In this document: positions 21,336-33,770 of the stretch, in pieces
Layout: each line of letters opens with the position of its first letter
How positions within the stretch are numbered: position 1 is the first letter of the stretch
Origin: Primulina eburnea
Lineage: Eukaryota; Streptophyta; Magnoliopsida; Lamiales; Gesneriaceae
DNA: 64,000 nucleotides
Assembly: GCF_022965805.1 (NCBI RefSeq)
Contig: NC_133102.1
Location: forward strand, 9,184,885 to 9,248,884
Reading direction: 5' to 3'
Notes under the pieces: model-generated
Told to the model about the DNA's origin: nothing
The model's input: the letters and a program-made list of their open reading frames with translations, nothing else
The model's database searches: none
Program-made: the position numbers and the translations under genes

Positions 21336-22409
21336 TCATGAGATGCATCCTCTACTGGATCCAGAACTTTGGTCAACTCTTCCCTTAGGTTCAATATAAC
21401 CAAGACCATAATTCTTTCTTATGTTCATCTGATTTACATTTCTTTCAACTTGAACAGTCGGTACTTCCGGTTCATATGCCACACTGGATTTAACAAATCG
21501 AATGTATTTTGTTTTGTTGGTATCCAGTTCTGGCTGAGTACTGATTTCAGAATTGCTTTCATCATTGCTGAATCCGAGACCACTTCTATCTTCGGATTGC
21601 TTCTGTAATTCTTGCATCTTTTCCAATGAAATAGAAGACTTATTCCAAGCATTTACCAGAACAGACAGCTTCTGATTTTCAGATTTCATTGTCTGGTAAT
21701 CTGCTTTTACTCTCTCATTCTCGGTTTTCAACTTACTCATCTCCACTTTCAAATCATCGCAGCTATTCTCTTGCAAACAAGTGAATTTACTGACTTGATT
21801 TCTTAAGTTTAGATTTTCAATCTTAACTTCCTCGAATGATTGAGAAAGTCTTGAGTATTCCCCTACCATGTCATGTAATGCTTTAATTAAATCAATTCGT
21901 GTAAATTCGTCAGAGTCGAAGTCGAATACCTCTTCAGATGTTGAGTTTGATTCATCATCTGCCATAAAACATTTAATCTCTTCTGCATCACTTTCACTAG
22001 AATGACTTTCTGAGTCAGATGACTCAGAGCTGGAATCCGCCCATTTAGATTTGCTTTCTTCAGCAATCATCGCTTTGCGGTCTTTTTTGAACATTTTGTC
22101 ATTCCTTTTGTACTCTTTCTTCTTTTGGTCATCTTTCTTGGGCTTTGTACAGTCAGCAATAAAGTGACCAATCTTTCCACAGTTGAAGCACGCCATATCA
22201 CCAGATGGTGAATCTTTCTTGAAGTTGCGATTAGGGTTTTGGTAAGCTCGGTGATTCTTTCTCATGAATCAGGAGAACTTTTTCACAAATAAAGATATAG
22301 CTTCATTGCTGATTTTTTCAGCAGTCTTTTCAGAAGTACTTTCAGTAAGGGTAACAGGCACTGCTTGTGAAATGAGTGCAGCAGCGGCAATAGAAGTAAT
22401 AGCAGTAGT
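21336..22409 (-). pseudogene. Copia gag, C-terminal part with zinc knuckle
   Basis: Continues the gag frame from 30926 once the LARD and one GTAGT copy are ignored. It has a Thr/Ala-rich linker, an in-frame TGA near 22270 (KKFS*FMRKNH), then the basic NHRAYQNPNRNFKK stretch and the knuckle CFNCGKIGHFIADC. A long acidic/Ser-rich segment and a coiled-coil-like region (KTENERVKADYQTMKSENQKL split by charged residues) follow. The gag of about 580 residues is long, as in SIRE-like elements. It forms the particle shell and binds RNA. Confidence 0.8.
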
Positions 22410-25339
22410 TGTGACGTCCCGAAAATTTGAGGTCTACATGAACCACGTGCGTGCAAGTTATTAAATTCTTTATGTATTTTATTAAATGATTTTAATGCAT
22501 GTTTATTTCATTAAATTGAGTTTTAATTCATGATTTGTGAATTTGCATTATTTCAAATTATAATATGTTTAGTTGATTCATGTTTAAACGTTTTTCTTGA
22601 GTTTTATGTTCAGGCGATTATTCGAGGCGGGATCGAGGAAAAGACCGGTGACGATTTTTAGCAATTAAAAATGTGGTATTTTATTTTTAAGTTGAGTTTG
22701 GGACATTTTAAATTAGTTTGTAAAGAGTTAGTATTTTAAAGCCTAAATTAGTTACTTAATAATTTTAGGAGTTTAAATCTTTTAAAGTGGGTGGTACATG
22801 TATTTTGGTTAAAAGGAGAGTTTAGTGGAGTGTATCAATTTAATTGATAAATTTGTGTGGGTCAAACTTTTATTAGCGTTTTTATTAGTTGATTTAGCAA
22901 AATTATCTCCTAATTAATGACCCACACACACGTTAAATACACTAACACACACTTACACGTTTTTACACACACTAAAACACACAACACACACAAGCTTTAA
23001 AAATCAGATTTTTATTATTTTAAAAAGAGAGAAACCTAGGGTTCCATAGCATTCAGCAGCCGTCCCCTTCTCTTCGAGTCTCCCAGCAATTTTCGTGAGT
23101 TTTATTGCAAGAATTTAGTGCCACGTTCGTCCCGGATCAAGCCTCGCTCCGTTCCCGCATCGGTATCGCCGTTTCGGTAAAGTTTATCATCAAAAGGCAC
23201 GTATATTATGTTCTTTCTGCATCGATCTTGTCATATTATGTGTTGGATTATTTTTATGCGTAAAAATTCATGTATGACATTCGTCGTTTGAGCGGAAAAT
23301 GGTTTGAATGCGTTTTGAAATACTTTTTAGATCTGAAAACTCGTAACTTACTGTTCTGTCGAAAACTGCGATTTTTCCGTCGGGATTTTGAGAAAACTTT
23401 CAACTAGAAAATTGTAGAACTTTTCGATACCTTCGATTTGATATAAAATTCGAGATTTTTGGATGAAACTTGAGTGAGTTATGACGTTTTTCGTGGGACT
23501 GCTCAAACTGCGTTTTCAGAAAATTATGTATTGATGTGTTCTTGAGATTTTATGGTTGCAGGCTTCGTTGGGGATCGACGGGTGATCGTTGCTGCGTTTA
23601 GGTATGCTTAGTATGATGTTGGGTTGTTATTTGATAGGTTGTTTAGTGTCGATAGGCACTCGACCTCATTAAAGCCGTAGGAAACGTTTCGGTGTCAATT
23701 GCCACGTTTTTGAATGATATGCGTCGTAAGGTGAACATTGTTGCTTTGGGAGTCTATGCGAATGTGTTTTAAGGTTATGGCAAGCTAGGATGGGTCTCGA
23801 GGTGTCCACTCATAGTCCGTACAATCGGGTCTAGTCGAGTAAGCAAAAACCTGTACAAAATTTCCGAAGATTTACTTGTCCCGCAGGTACACGGACCCAC
23901 GGACGGACCCTGACACGGGGTCCGTGCCTTTGTTCCCTCAGCAGTGCCAAGTTCCCGAGGGTACACGGACCCCCACACGGACCCATGCACGGGGCCCGTG
24001 CCCCTCTCCTTTCCGAGTGTTCCCTTCACAGTATCTACACGGACCCTGACCCGGACCTATAGACGGGGTCCGTGCCTTTACTTTTCGACACACACACCAT
24101 GCAGTATCTACACGGACCTAAGCCCAGACCCAGGCACGGGGTCCATGTCCTCCTATTTTTGGGATACATTCTTTCATCACTTAGGATTCGGTTTGAGGTT
24201 GTATGTTAAGGTTTAATATGATGTTTTCAAGGTCGAGTCATGGGAAAACTTAGAACGTCCTAAGTATTGATTGAGCTTAGGAGTAAGTATGATTTCTACG
24301 TCTAAGTTATGTCAGTTAAGTATGCAGTTTCATGTTAGTATGTGCAGCAGCGACGGCCCCAGTCAAAGTCCCAACGAATCCCTCAACGCCAAGTAAGTAT
24401 GTATGACGTGCAAAGAAAATATTTTAAGTTTTTGAGGTATGCTAAATGTCTTGTGACCAAAAGTGAATGGGTTTGGAAGTCGGTGAACGTGGCCGAGGAC
24501 CTCTCCACCCCGTTAAATTATGACGGTTGAGTTGGAAAGCGTTAAATTATGAACGGGGACCAATCCGCCCGTTAAATTATGAACGGGTTAGATCGTGGTT
24601 GTGAAGCGTTAAATTATGAACGTGGATCAACTGGCCTGTTAAATTATGAACAGGGATCTCATGTATGTGGCAGTGGATACGTCCATGTCAGCCCAGTACT
24701 GTGGTTTGTCTGATCAGACGTTTATTATGTATGGGTCACTTGCTTTGAAACATCCTCTACGCAAAATGATGAAGTTATGTATGTTCAAGTATGTTCAAGT
24801 ATGCAGCATGTTTATGAAAAGTTTAAGTTATGGCACGTCGAAGTATGTATGTACGTATGTTCAAGTTTTAATACGCAAGTTCAAGTTCAAGTTATGTATG
24901 TCCTATTTTAAAGTTGAATGTGATTTTATTATGTAGTACTCGTTATTCCAGTTTATACGTGTTGAGTCTTTAGACTCACTAGACTTGATCGATGCAGGTG
25001 AGTATGTTGTTGAGGAGACAGGAGGTGGCGACCAAGGGGCAGGCTTGGACTGAGCGGGAGGCTAACCCGAGGACCGCAAAGTTTATGTTTTTACGCCCAT
25101 GTTATTTTACGATTTTTATGCAAGTTCAAAATACTCTGATGTTATGTTTCATTTCAAGACTTTTGGAGCAAGTGTTTCTTTTTAGCAAATTTTATTGGTG
25201 ATGTCGATTTCAAACGTTTTTATTGATGAAGGAGGTAGTGACGACCGTATTTGATTTCATTTCCGCATTCCTTTTAGTTTAAAAGAAAATTTTTAATTTT
25301 TCCGCAAATTTTGAGTAGTAAAAGTACGGTACGTTACAG
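22410..25339 (+). repeat. Left LTR of the LARD
   Basis: A 2930-bp direct repeat of 27986-30925. It contains a CA-rich tract near 22918-22995, the CACGGACCC palindromic module array (about 23886-24150) and a five-copy GTTAAATTATGAACGG array (about 24506-24655). Confidence 0.93.
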
Positions 25340-27985
25340 TTGGTATCAGAGCGGTGTTCTTGTAAAGGGTTATGCCTACTGCCAGTCGCAAGAAGCTCTC
25401 GAAGTCACACCTCAAGTCTGTAAGTTTTAAAGTTTTAAAGTCTTTTAAGTAGTAAGCATGAAGTCATGATTTCGGCATGTGCATGTTTTAATTCTATCAC
25501 CTGTATGTTTACATGACATACGTTTTAGAATACAGGTTTATCTGTCGTTATGAATTGAGATTGGATCCTTAAAACTTTTATGCATGTTACGACATGAAAT
25601 GAGAAATTATTTAATTTTCTTGCATGCTGGTGTGGTGGAATTGGACATGAGCAAGAATTTTGCTTTTAGGCGTCTGGAAAAGTTGGAGATGATTTGTCTA
25701 TATTAATTTTTGGTTAGTAGTACCGATATTATACTTGTGGGTCATAAGTTAAACTTGACAATTACGAATGCTTTTGGGACTTGTAGATTTTCTAAGAAAT
25801 TACTGATGGTTTGTGGGTGCTAGCTGAGTTGCTTTTTGAGAACTCCATGTAAGGATTAATTATTTGATACTACGACGATATTTGGAAGTATACAAGCATA
25901 GAATTTATTTAGGATACATGCTCCCCCTAGTTGGATTTAAGGATTTAATTGCATGAATTGAGAATTTTAAGGACCTAGTGGTAATGACCAATAGTTTCAG
26001 GACCTAAGTGCAAAGATAAAAAATCCTAAGGGACTAGTTTCGAAGTTATCGTTTGGGATTAAATACCGAGTTTTGAGGATTTTAAGGTTTAATGAGACTA
26101 AAATCGAAAATTTTATTGGGGACCGGAAATGCAATTTTGAAGAGTTGTAGGGCAAAAAATGTAAGTTCGAGAACTTTAAGGGTCAAATTGCAAATTCAGA
26201 AAATTTTGGGGATTAAATTCGAATTTTTGAGGAACACTTGGGTTAAATCAGTAAATTTCGAGGCTATGAGAATTGAATTTGGGTCTAATAAGCTTAAAAT
26301 TTTTGAATTTTATGTTGTGAGGAACTTACACAATGGAATTAGGAACATCAAGAACTTATGGGTAAATGTGGAATTTCCGAAATTTAGGACAAACTGGATA
26401 ATTTTGAGGAAATAATGAATTAATGCTACAATTTTAAGGAGTTTGGGGGACTAGTTTAGCGGTAAGTGAGAATTGAATGGTTTAAATGATATGAATTTTC
26501 GATAATTTAAGCTCAAAGGGATCATTAGAACCTTGAAGTATTTGGGTTATAATATTATAAGAAATGGTAATCAATGGGATTGTAAGATGAATCGACATTG
26601 GGCTTGAAAATTTAAGCGCTAGTGAATTAATGTCGCGACAAATTTAAAATTCAGGGTGATAACGATTTGAGGTAAAGTTGATCGGTTCGCTAAGTTATAA
26701 GGGTAGACATTGAGTTAGCGAAATTATTTTTTTTGGGAACTTAAGTTGATGTGTCATAAGTTTTAGTCATGATTGTAACAGTTAAGCTCGTACCTTTGTT
26801 GGAATTTAATTTTTCTAGAATGTTGGGTATGTTTGATGGTTAGGTTAATCGATATGCTCATGTAAGAATTGAGGTAGACATCTTGTCTTGAGAAATTTTT
26901 GTAAGTTATTAAGAAACTTGGGAGTAAGTGAATATGTGTGTTGGAATTATGTTATCCAAAACTATTTGGGTTGAGTAAGGGTGAATTTCAAATTTATGGG
27001 GACATTTGTTCATACGGAATTTTTGGGTGAAATAAAAACAAAAGGGAATTAGTGGTGTTCAACATGAGTTATCAATGAAGGAATATTAAGATTTTTTTAT
27101 TGAGTAAGAAATCTAAAGGCTTGTTATGGGGATTCTAGAATTCTATGAGTTATAAGTGGAGTTGATTCATTAGAGTTAGTCCATTATTAATAAAGGAAGC
27201 TTATTAAGTTTTATACGCTAGAATTAATTGAGTATTGGGGATACGTCTAAGTGGGACATTCGTTCCAATGGGGAAGGCTCAAGGGTCTTAGGCTTTAACT
27301 ATATTGTAATCGTGAAGAAAATAGTTTAAGCTTGTGATTGATGCTAGAAAGTTTTTATTATTTAAGGAGAGGATCGATATTATATATTTTGGGGTTTTAC
27401 GGATTTATGTTACTCGAAATTAAAGATTGGCAGCAATTTTATATTTGGGATGTACTCGTGAATAGCTAAGTTATATAAGTTTGTATCATAAGGTAAATAT
27501 TCGATTCAAGGATTGTAGGCCAATATTAACATATGGGGATTAAGATAAGATTTAACTTTTAAGTGTATTGCTGAGGATGGAAGTTGATCAGTAACCGTGG
27601 GTGCTAAGACCTCTTAGGTTGGACTGAATAAATGCGTATGTAATAGTTCGATGAGCATTAGGGGTATGGTATGAGAAAGTAAGATACGATAAGTTTGAAC
27701 CTCTAATCCTAATATTGGGAATTGTGAGAAAAGTCAGAATTCGAGTTCGTAGCAAAGTAAAACTAAGACGCCATAAGTCGTTTTAAGTTGTGATTCGCAA
27801 ACGAGGTTTTTGGTAGGTAATTTAATTAGGATTGAAGAGACGCAAGGACAACATAAGACTTAATTTTATTCAGAGTAGCGCAGCGGTAGCGTGGATCGTT
27901 GGAATACTAGAATTAAGAATCTAATTTTTGGATTATCGAGGATAAGCGAATTTCGGGGACGAAATTCAAATTAAGGGGGATAGAT
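25340..27985 (+). other. Non-coding interior of the LARD
   Basis: Starts with a tRNA-Met-type primer-binding site (TGGTATCAGAGCGG from 25342) and ends with a purine-rich tract AAGGGGGATAGA (about 27973-27984). The longest open frame (26092-26415) has biased composition and no recognisable domain. The central part repeats short words such as GGACTAGT, TTTGAGG and AAATTCG, and looks like drifting non-coding sequence. Confidence 0.8.
25342..25355 (+). other. Primer-binding site of the LARD
   Basis: TGGTATCAGAGCGG, complementary to the 3' end of initiator tRNA-Met, two bases after the left LTR. Confidence 0.85.
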
Positions 27986-30925
27986 TGTGACGTCCCGAAA
28001 ATTTGAGGTCTACATGAACCACGTGCGTGCAAGTTATTAAATTCTTTATGTATTTTATTAAATGATTTTAATGCATGTTTATTTCATTAAATTGAGTTTT
28101 AATTCATGATTTGTGAATTTGCATTATTTCAAATTATAATATGTTTAGTTGATTCATGTTTAAACGTTTTTCTTGAGTTTTATGTTCAGGCGATTATTCG
28201 AGGCGGGATCGAGGAAAAGACCGGTGACGATTTTTAGCAATTAAAAATGTGGTATTTTATTTTTAAGTTGAGTTTGGGACATTTTAAATTAGTTTGTAAA
28301 GAGTTAGTATTTTAAAGCCTAAATTAGTTACTTAATAATTTTAGGAGTTTAAATCTTTTAAAGTGGGTGGTACATGTATTTTGGTTAAAAGGAGAGTTTA
28401 GTGGAGTGTATCAATTTAATTGATAAATTTGTGTGGGTCAAACTTTTATTAGCATTTTTATTAGTTGATTTAGCAAAATTATCTCCTAATTAATGACCCA
28501 CACACACGTTAAATACACTAACACACACTTACACGTTTTTACACACACTAAAACACACAACACACACACAAGCTTTAAAAATCAGATTTTTATTATTTTA
28601 AAAAGAGAGAAACCTAGGGTTCCATAGCATTCAGCAGCCGTCCCCTTCTCTTCGAGTCTCCCAGCAATTTTCGTGAGTTTTATTGCAAGAATTTAGTGCC
28701 ACGTTCGTCCCGGATCAAGCCTCGCTCCGTTCCCGCATCGGTATCGCCGTTTCGGTAAAGTTTATCATCAAAAGGCACGTATATTATGTTCTTTCTGCAT
28801 CGATCTTGTCATATTATGTGTTGGGTTATTTTTATGCGTAAAAATTCATGTATGACATTCGTCGTTTGAGCGGAAAATGGTTTGAATGCGTTTTGAAATA
28901 CTTTTTAGATCTGAAAACTCGTAACTTACTGTTCTGTCGAAAACTGCGATTTTTCCGTCGGGATTTTGAGAAAACTTTCAACTAGAAAATTGTAGAACTT
29001 TTCGATACCTTCGATTTGATATAAAATTCGAGATTTTTGGATGAAACTTGAGTGAGTTATGACGTTTTTCGTGGGACTGCTCAAACTGCGTTTTCAGAAA
29101 ATTATGTATTGATGTGTTCTTGAGATTTTATGGTTGCAGGCTTCGTTGGGGATCGACGGGTGATCGTTGCTGCGTTTAGGTATGCTTAGTATGATGTTGG
29201 GTTGTTATTTGATAGGTTGTTTAGTGTCGATAGGCACTCGACCTCATTAAAGCCGTAGGAAACGTTTCGGTGTCAATTGCCACGTTTTTGAATGATATGC
29301 GTCGTAAGGTGAACATTGTTGCTTTGGGAGTCTATGCGAATGTGTTTTAAGGTTATGGCAAGCTAGGATGGGTCTCGAGGTGTCCACTCATAGTCCGTAC
29401 AATCGGGTCTAGTCGAGTAAGCAAAAACCCGTACAAAATTTCCGAAGATTTACTTGTCCCGCAGGTACACGGACCCACGGACGGACCCTGACACGGGGTC
29501 GTGCCTTTGTTCCCTCAGCAGTGCCAAGTTCCCGAGGGTACACGGACCCCCACACGGACCCATGCACGGGGCCCGTGCCCCTCTCCTTTCCGAGTGTTCC
29601 CTTCACAGTATCTACACGGACCCTGACCCGGACCTATAGACGGGGTCCGTGCCTTTACTTTTCGACACACACACCATGCAGTATCTACACGGACCTAAGC
29701 CCAGACCCAGGCACGGGGTCCATGTCCTCCTATTTTTGGGATACATTCTTTCATCACTTAGGATTCGGTTTGAGGTTGTATGTTAAGGTTTAATATGATG
29801 TTTTCAAGGTCGAGTCATGGGAAAACTTAGAACGTCCTAAGTATTGATTGAGCTTAGGAGTAAGTATGATTTCTACGTCTAAGTTATGTCAGTTAAGTAT
29901 GCAGTTTCATGTTAGTATGTGCAGCAGCGACGGCCCCAGTCAAAGTCCCAACGAATCCCTCAACGCCAAGTAAGTATGTATGACGTGCAAAGAAAATATT
30001 TTAAGTTTTTGAGGTATGCTAAATGTCTTGTGACCAAAAGTGAATGGGTTTGGAAGTCGGTGAACGTGGCCGAGGACCTCTCCACCCCGTTAAATTATGA
30101 ACGGGTTTGAAGTTAGGATTGGAAAGCGTTAAATTATGAACGGGGACCAATCCGCCCGTTAAATTATGAACGGGTTAGATCGTGGTTGTGAAGCGTTAAA
30201 TTATGAACGTGGATCAACTGGCCTGTTAAATTATGAACAGGGATCTCATGTATGTGGCAGTGGATACGTCCCTGTCAGCCCAGTACTGTGGTTTGTCTGA
30301 TCAGACGTTTATTATGTATGGGTCACTTGCTTTGAAACATCCTCTACGCAAAATGATGAAGTTATGTATGTTCAAGTATGTTCAAGTATGCAGCATGTTT
30401 ATGAAAAGTTTAAGTTATGGCACGTCGAAGTATGTATGTACGTATGTTCAAGTTTTAATACGCAAGTTCAAGTTCAAGTTATGTATGTCCTATTTTAAAG
30501 TTGAATGTGATTTTATTATGTAGTACTCGTTATTCCAGTTTATACGTGTTGAGTCTTTAGACTCACTAGACTTGATCGATGCAGGTGAGTATGTTGTTGA
30601 GGAGACAGGAGGTGGCGACCAAGGGGCAGGCTTGGACTGAGCGGGAGGCTAACCCGAGGACCGCAAAGTTTATGTTTTTACGCCCATGTTATTTTACGAT
30701 TTTTATGCAAGTTCAAAATACTCTGATGTTATGTTTCATTTCAAGACTTTTGGAGCAAGTGTTTCTTTTTAGCAAATTTTATTGGTGATGTCGATTTCAA
30801 ACGTTTTTATTGATGAAGGAGGTAGTGACGACCGTATTTGATTTCATTTCCGCATTCCTTTTAGTTTAAAAGAAAATTTTTAATTTTTCCGCAAATTTTG
30901 AGTAGTAAAAGTACGGTACGTTACA
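27986..30925 (+). repeat. Right LTR of the LARD
   Basis: A near-identical copy of 22410-25339. It differs by a handful of substitutions, one CA unit, one G lost in a GGGGTCCGTG motif (about 29499), and a better preserved first GTTAAATTATGAACGG repeat (30087-30110). Confidence 0.93.
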
Positions 30926-31629
30926 GTAGTAGCAGCAAGGGCCTTGGTTGACAGATTTGTTGAGGGCTCTTCTCCACCTCTTACTTCTAGTTCGAACTCA
31001 TAGGCTTTTAAGTCAGCAAACAAGTCATGTAATTCCAACTTGTTTAGATCTTTAAAGACTCTCATAGCCATTGTTTTCACGTCCCATTCTCTTGGTAATG
31101 CTCTCGATACTTTGAGCGCTATTTCTCGATTGTCGTGCTCTTTGCCCAGAGCTGCTAGCTCATTAACTATCCTACTAAAACGTTCATCAAACTCATTTAG
31201 AGTTTCACCAACCTTCATCTTTAAATTCTCAAACTTCTGCATTGCTACAGACAGTTTATTTTCTTTTATTTGCTCATTTCCTTCACATATCTGAATGAGC
31301 TTTTCCCAGATTTCTTTAGCAGTAGAACACATCTTGATTTTGCTGAATGTGTTCTTATCAAGAGTTTTGTAAAGAATGTCCTTCGCGACATTATCAAGAT
31401 TGGCTTTCTTCTTATCTTCGCCAGTCCAATCGTTTCGTGGTTTTTCAACCAATTGAAGTGCACCCTCAGTAACACCAATAGCTGTATTTGGCTTTAAGAT
31501 CTTTAATGGTCCGTCTGTGATGACATACCACATGTCATCATCCTGCGCTGCAATGTGAACTTGCATACGGATCTTCCAAGCATCAAAATCTTCTTTCGAG
31601 AACATGGGAACCTTGCTGAAGTATGCCAT
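30926..31629 (-). pseudogene. Copia gag, N-terminal part (UBN2-type)
   Basis: ATG at 31629 reads MAYFSKVPMFSKEDFDAWKIRM, the start of the copia-type gag (DUF4219/UBN2): the DAWKIRMQVHI block, then ALGKEHDNREIALKVSRALPREWD typical of UBN2. The frame runs into the LARD LTR at 30925, so it is truncated by that insertion and resumes at 22404. Its ATG lies about 30 bp inside the element from the primer-binding site. Confidence 0.85.
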
Positions 31630-31660
31630 CTGTATGTATTTTCAGGGACAAGAATAACAT

Positions 31661-31672
31661 GCTCTGATACCA
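31661..31672 (-). other. Primer-binding site of the copia element
   Basis: GCTCTGATACCA on the plus strand, that is TGGTATCAGAGC on the minus strand, complementary to initiator tRNA-Met, just upstream of gag. Confidence 0.8.
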
Positions 31673-31714
31673 ACTTCTTCTTTTCTTTCTCGGATAAAGA
31701 AGGTGCTAGAATCC

Positions 31715-32607
31715 TGTTAGAGATAGTAGCTGATCTTGTCGTGAATATTTCCAACAGATTACAATATTAACTGCGGAAACAATCTGATGGAGTGAATGAA
31801 AATAGTAATATCAGTAGAAAACAATTGTTTATGGAAGTTCGAAATAACGTCTTTTACGTCTCCCCTTCTTCTGTTTCCAGAAGGTATCACTAAAAGACTT
31901 TGGATTTTACAGTACAACTCTTGTACACACCCACTTCAGGAGGGCTTACCCTTTGTCTACTGAAACTCTTAGTTACTCAACACAGTGAAAATACGATACA
32001 ACAAAGTTCTGAAAAGACTCTTTTCAGATTACAAACTCTTCTTGATAAAATATGAGTACTGTGAATAATTGTGAAGAATGTAAGAAACAGTAGCACAAAA
32101 TGATCTCAATAGATCAGATATCTGTTATGAAGCGTGTGCTACTTTTCTTTATGTTGAACTCGAAGATATCAAGGATTCGTGGATTTCTTGTTTTGTAAAA
32201 TACAATTGATTCTTGAGAAAGATTCAGCGCATTCTTCTATATGGGTTTGTTCCATATATATAGGTGATTGAGTTCAACGTCTATAATCAGAAAATGTCTT
32301 CTGACTTATAATAGAATCAGCTTTATTACCGAAATAGGTTCCTGCAGAAAGCTATAAAACAATCAGTCATGTTTTATACTAAAATCAGTAAAGCGAATTA
32401 AATGACTTAGTACAGTAATTAATGCTACAATTAATACTAGTACTAGGTGACCCTTAACGGTAACATCTAAGATTAGTTCCGTTTAGAAAACATCTTCTTC
32501 TGTTTCTGATATTCTATCCGTTCTTCTGCTTCTGTTTTTGACACAGTGCTTTTCATATTGTCTATTGTTCTTAACGAATGCTGCTGGTTTATATTTTCAT
32601 CGCCACA
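31715..32607 (-). repeat. 5' LTR of the copia element (boundaries approximate)
   Basis: The inner end starts TGTTAGAGATAG at 31715, about 40 bp from the primer-binding site; the outer end is tentatively CACA at 32607. On the minus strand a TATATATA box lies near 32255-32265. The block at 31830-31990 (phrases such as ACTTTGGATTTTACA and CTGAAACTCTTAGT) has counterparts at 55905-56045, marking a second LTR of the same type. No left partner LTR was found, so the outer end is uncertain. Confidence 0.55.
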
Positions 32608-32904
32608 ATTAATTAGGTCTATCATACGTTATATTGATTCATATTGCATTATTATAATTTGTTTTAAAAAATTAATAATAATAAAATAATATAAACTTTG
32701 CATAGCATTTAATTCAACTTCACTTGATATGTGAGATTCAAATTGAATGCTTCAAATACAAAGCTATCTGCATTATATCGAACATCGCCTTCAACATTTC
32801 TGTAATAAAAGTTTCAGAAACCTTCGTCTTGAAAATTTCTTTTTTCAAAAAAACGGAAAAAATAGAAAACTGAATATTGTCATCTTCAAGACTTCAAGGA
32901 AGAA
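32608..32904. other. Flank interrupted by the CACTA element, no gene seen
   Basis: AT-rich remnant sequence. It becomes continuous with 35383 onward when the CACTA element and one GAA are ignored, and that joined sequence leads to a copia-type primer site at 35551. It is therefore probably interior debris of another copia element. Confidence 0.4.
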
Positions 32905-32921
32905 CACTACAAAAAAAATAA

Positions 32922-33312
32922 TTAGCGACGGTTTAAATGGTAAAAGCGACGGTTTGGCGGTCCGTAACAGAACCTACCGTCGCTTTCACAAAACGACGGT
33001 TTTTCAACTCCCGTCGCCTATAGCGACGGTTCATATGAAGACGACCGTCGCTAAAATAAGCGACGGTTATATACCGACCGTGGCTATATTAAGCGACGGT
33101 TCATAAACACCGTCGATACAAAAAGCGACGGTTTGTATACACCGTCGCTACAATAAGCGACGGTTTGTAACGACTGTTGCTAAAATAAGCGACGGTGGTT
33201 AGAAAAACTGTCGCTAAAATTAGCGACGGTATAAGTAAAACCGTCACTATATTAATCAGCGGTTTTTTTAAAAAAAACCGCCGCTTAATATAGCGACGGT
33301 ATGTAACGAGAG
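32922..33312. repeat. Left subterminal GCGACGGT repeat array of the CACTA element
   Basis: Many copies of GCGACGGT and ACCGTCGC at about 15-40 bp spacing, often paired as inverted repeats that could fold into hairpins. Confidence 0.85.
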
Positions 33313-33373
33313 TCGCACCTGATGCACCGCGAAGATATTGAATTTAAGCAAAAATTAATGTATTAAATTTACA

Positions 33374-33742
33374 TGTTAAGATTGGAACTTGGACCTAACT
33401 CAACCCCAAAAGCTAGCTCTAGGGGGGAGGATTGTCCAATCCCATATATACCACTCAAAGGTTATTTATCCAACCGATGTGGGACAATTAACACACCCCT
33501 CTCACGCCCAGGAATGAACATCTGGAGCGTGGAGTTTACAAATGACCCAATTATGGACAGAACGGGTGGCCTAATTATAGGCAGTCCAACACATAACGGT
33601 GAAAACCCGGGCTTTGATACCATGTTAAGATTGGAACTTGGACCTAACTCAACCCCAAAAGCTAGCTCAAGGGGGGAGGATTGCCCAAGACCATATATGC
33701 CACTCAAAGGTTAATTATCTAACCGATGTGGGACATTTAACA
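33374..33742 (-). mobile_element. Complete TRIM (terminal-repeat retrotransposon in miniature)
   Basis: Two 120-bp LTRs (33374-33493 and 33623-33742), each starting TGTTAAGATTGG and ending TTAACA on the plus strand. The target duplication is TTACA (33369-33373, 33743-33747). On the minus strand a primer site TGGTATCAAAGCCC lies just inside the right LTR. The interior is only 129 bp and non-coding. It sits inside the CACTA element. Confidence 0.88.
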
Positions 33743-33770
33743 TTACACAAATAAACTAATACGTAAAAAT

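Larger units (their letters stand above)
22410..30925 (+). mobile_element. LARD: non-coding LTR retrotransposon, 8.5 kb, inserted in copia gag
   Basis: The LTRs at 22410-25339 and 27986-30925 both start TGTGACGTCCC and end ACGTTACA. The flanking duplication is GTAGT (22405-22409, 30926-30930). A primer-binding site TGGTATCAGAGCGG follows the left LTR and a purine tract precedes the right one. The 2.65-kb interior has no gag, protease, RT or integrase frame. I counted about seven differences between the LTRs by eye, which points to a very recent insertion. It must have been mobilised by proteins from an autonomous gypsy relative; the inner gypsy at 45747-55793 shares LTR modules and primer site. 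Confidence 0.93.
13700..32607 (-). mobile_element. Decayed Ty1/copia element, SIRE-like layout, split by a LARD
   Basis: Read on the minus strand: LTR (about 31715-32607), primer-binding site (31661-31672), gag start (31629-30926), LARD insertion, rest of gag (22404-21336), protease, integrase, RT and RNase H to 18475, then two antisense ORFs and a long extra sense ORF (16455-13763). Without the 8.5-kb insertion the element is about 10.4 kb. Several stops, a large RT deletion and the lack of a recognisable left LTR show it is defective. The left boundary is approximate. An extra ORF after pol is known from SIRE/Maximus copia elements; the match here is by layout, not by sequence. Confidence 0.7.

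Noticed and set aside
22264..22464. Plus-strand 66-aa frame across the copia gag/LARD junction
   Set aside because: It spans an insertion boundary and is an accidental frame.
24506..24655. CRISPR-like appearance of the GTTAAATTATGAACGG repeats
   Set aside because: The spacers are short and repeated between LTRs, there are no cas genes, and this is plant nuclear DNA; it is an LTR tandem array.
31661..31672. tRNA-like TGGTATCAGAGC sequences at several sites
   Set aside because: They are primer-binding sites next to LTR ends; no cloverleaf surrounds them, so no tRNA gene is called.
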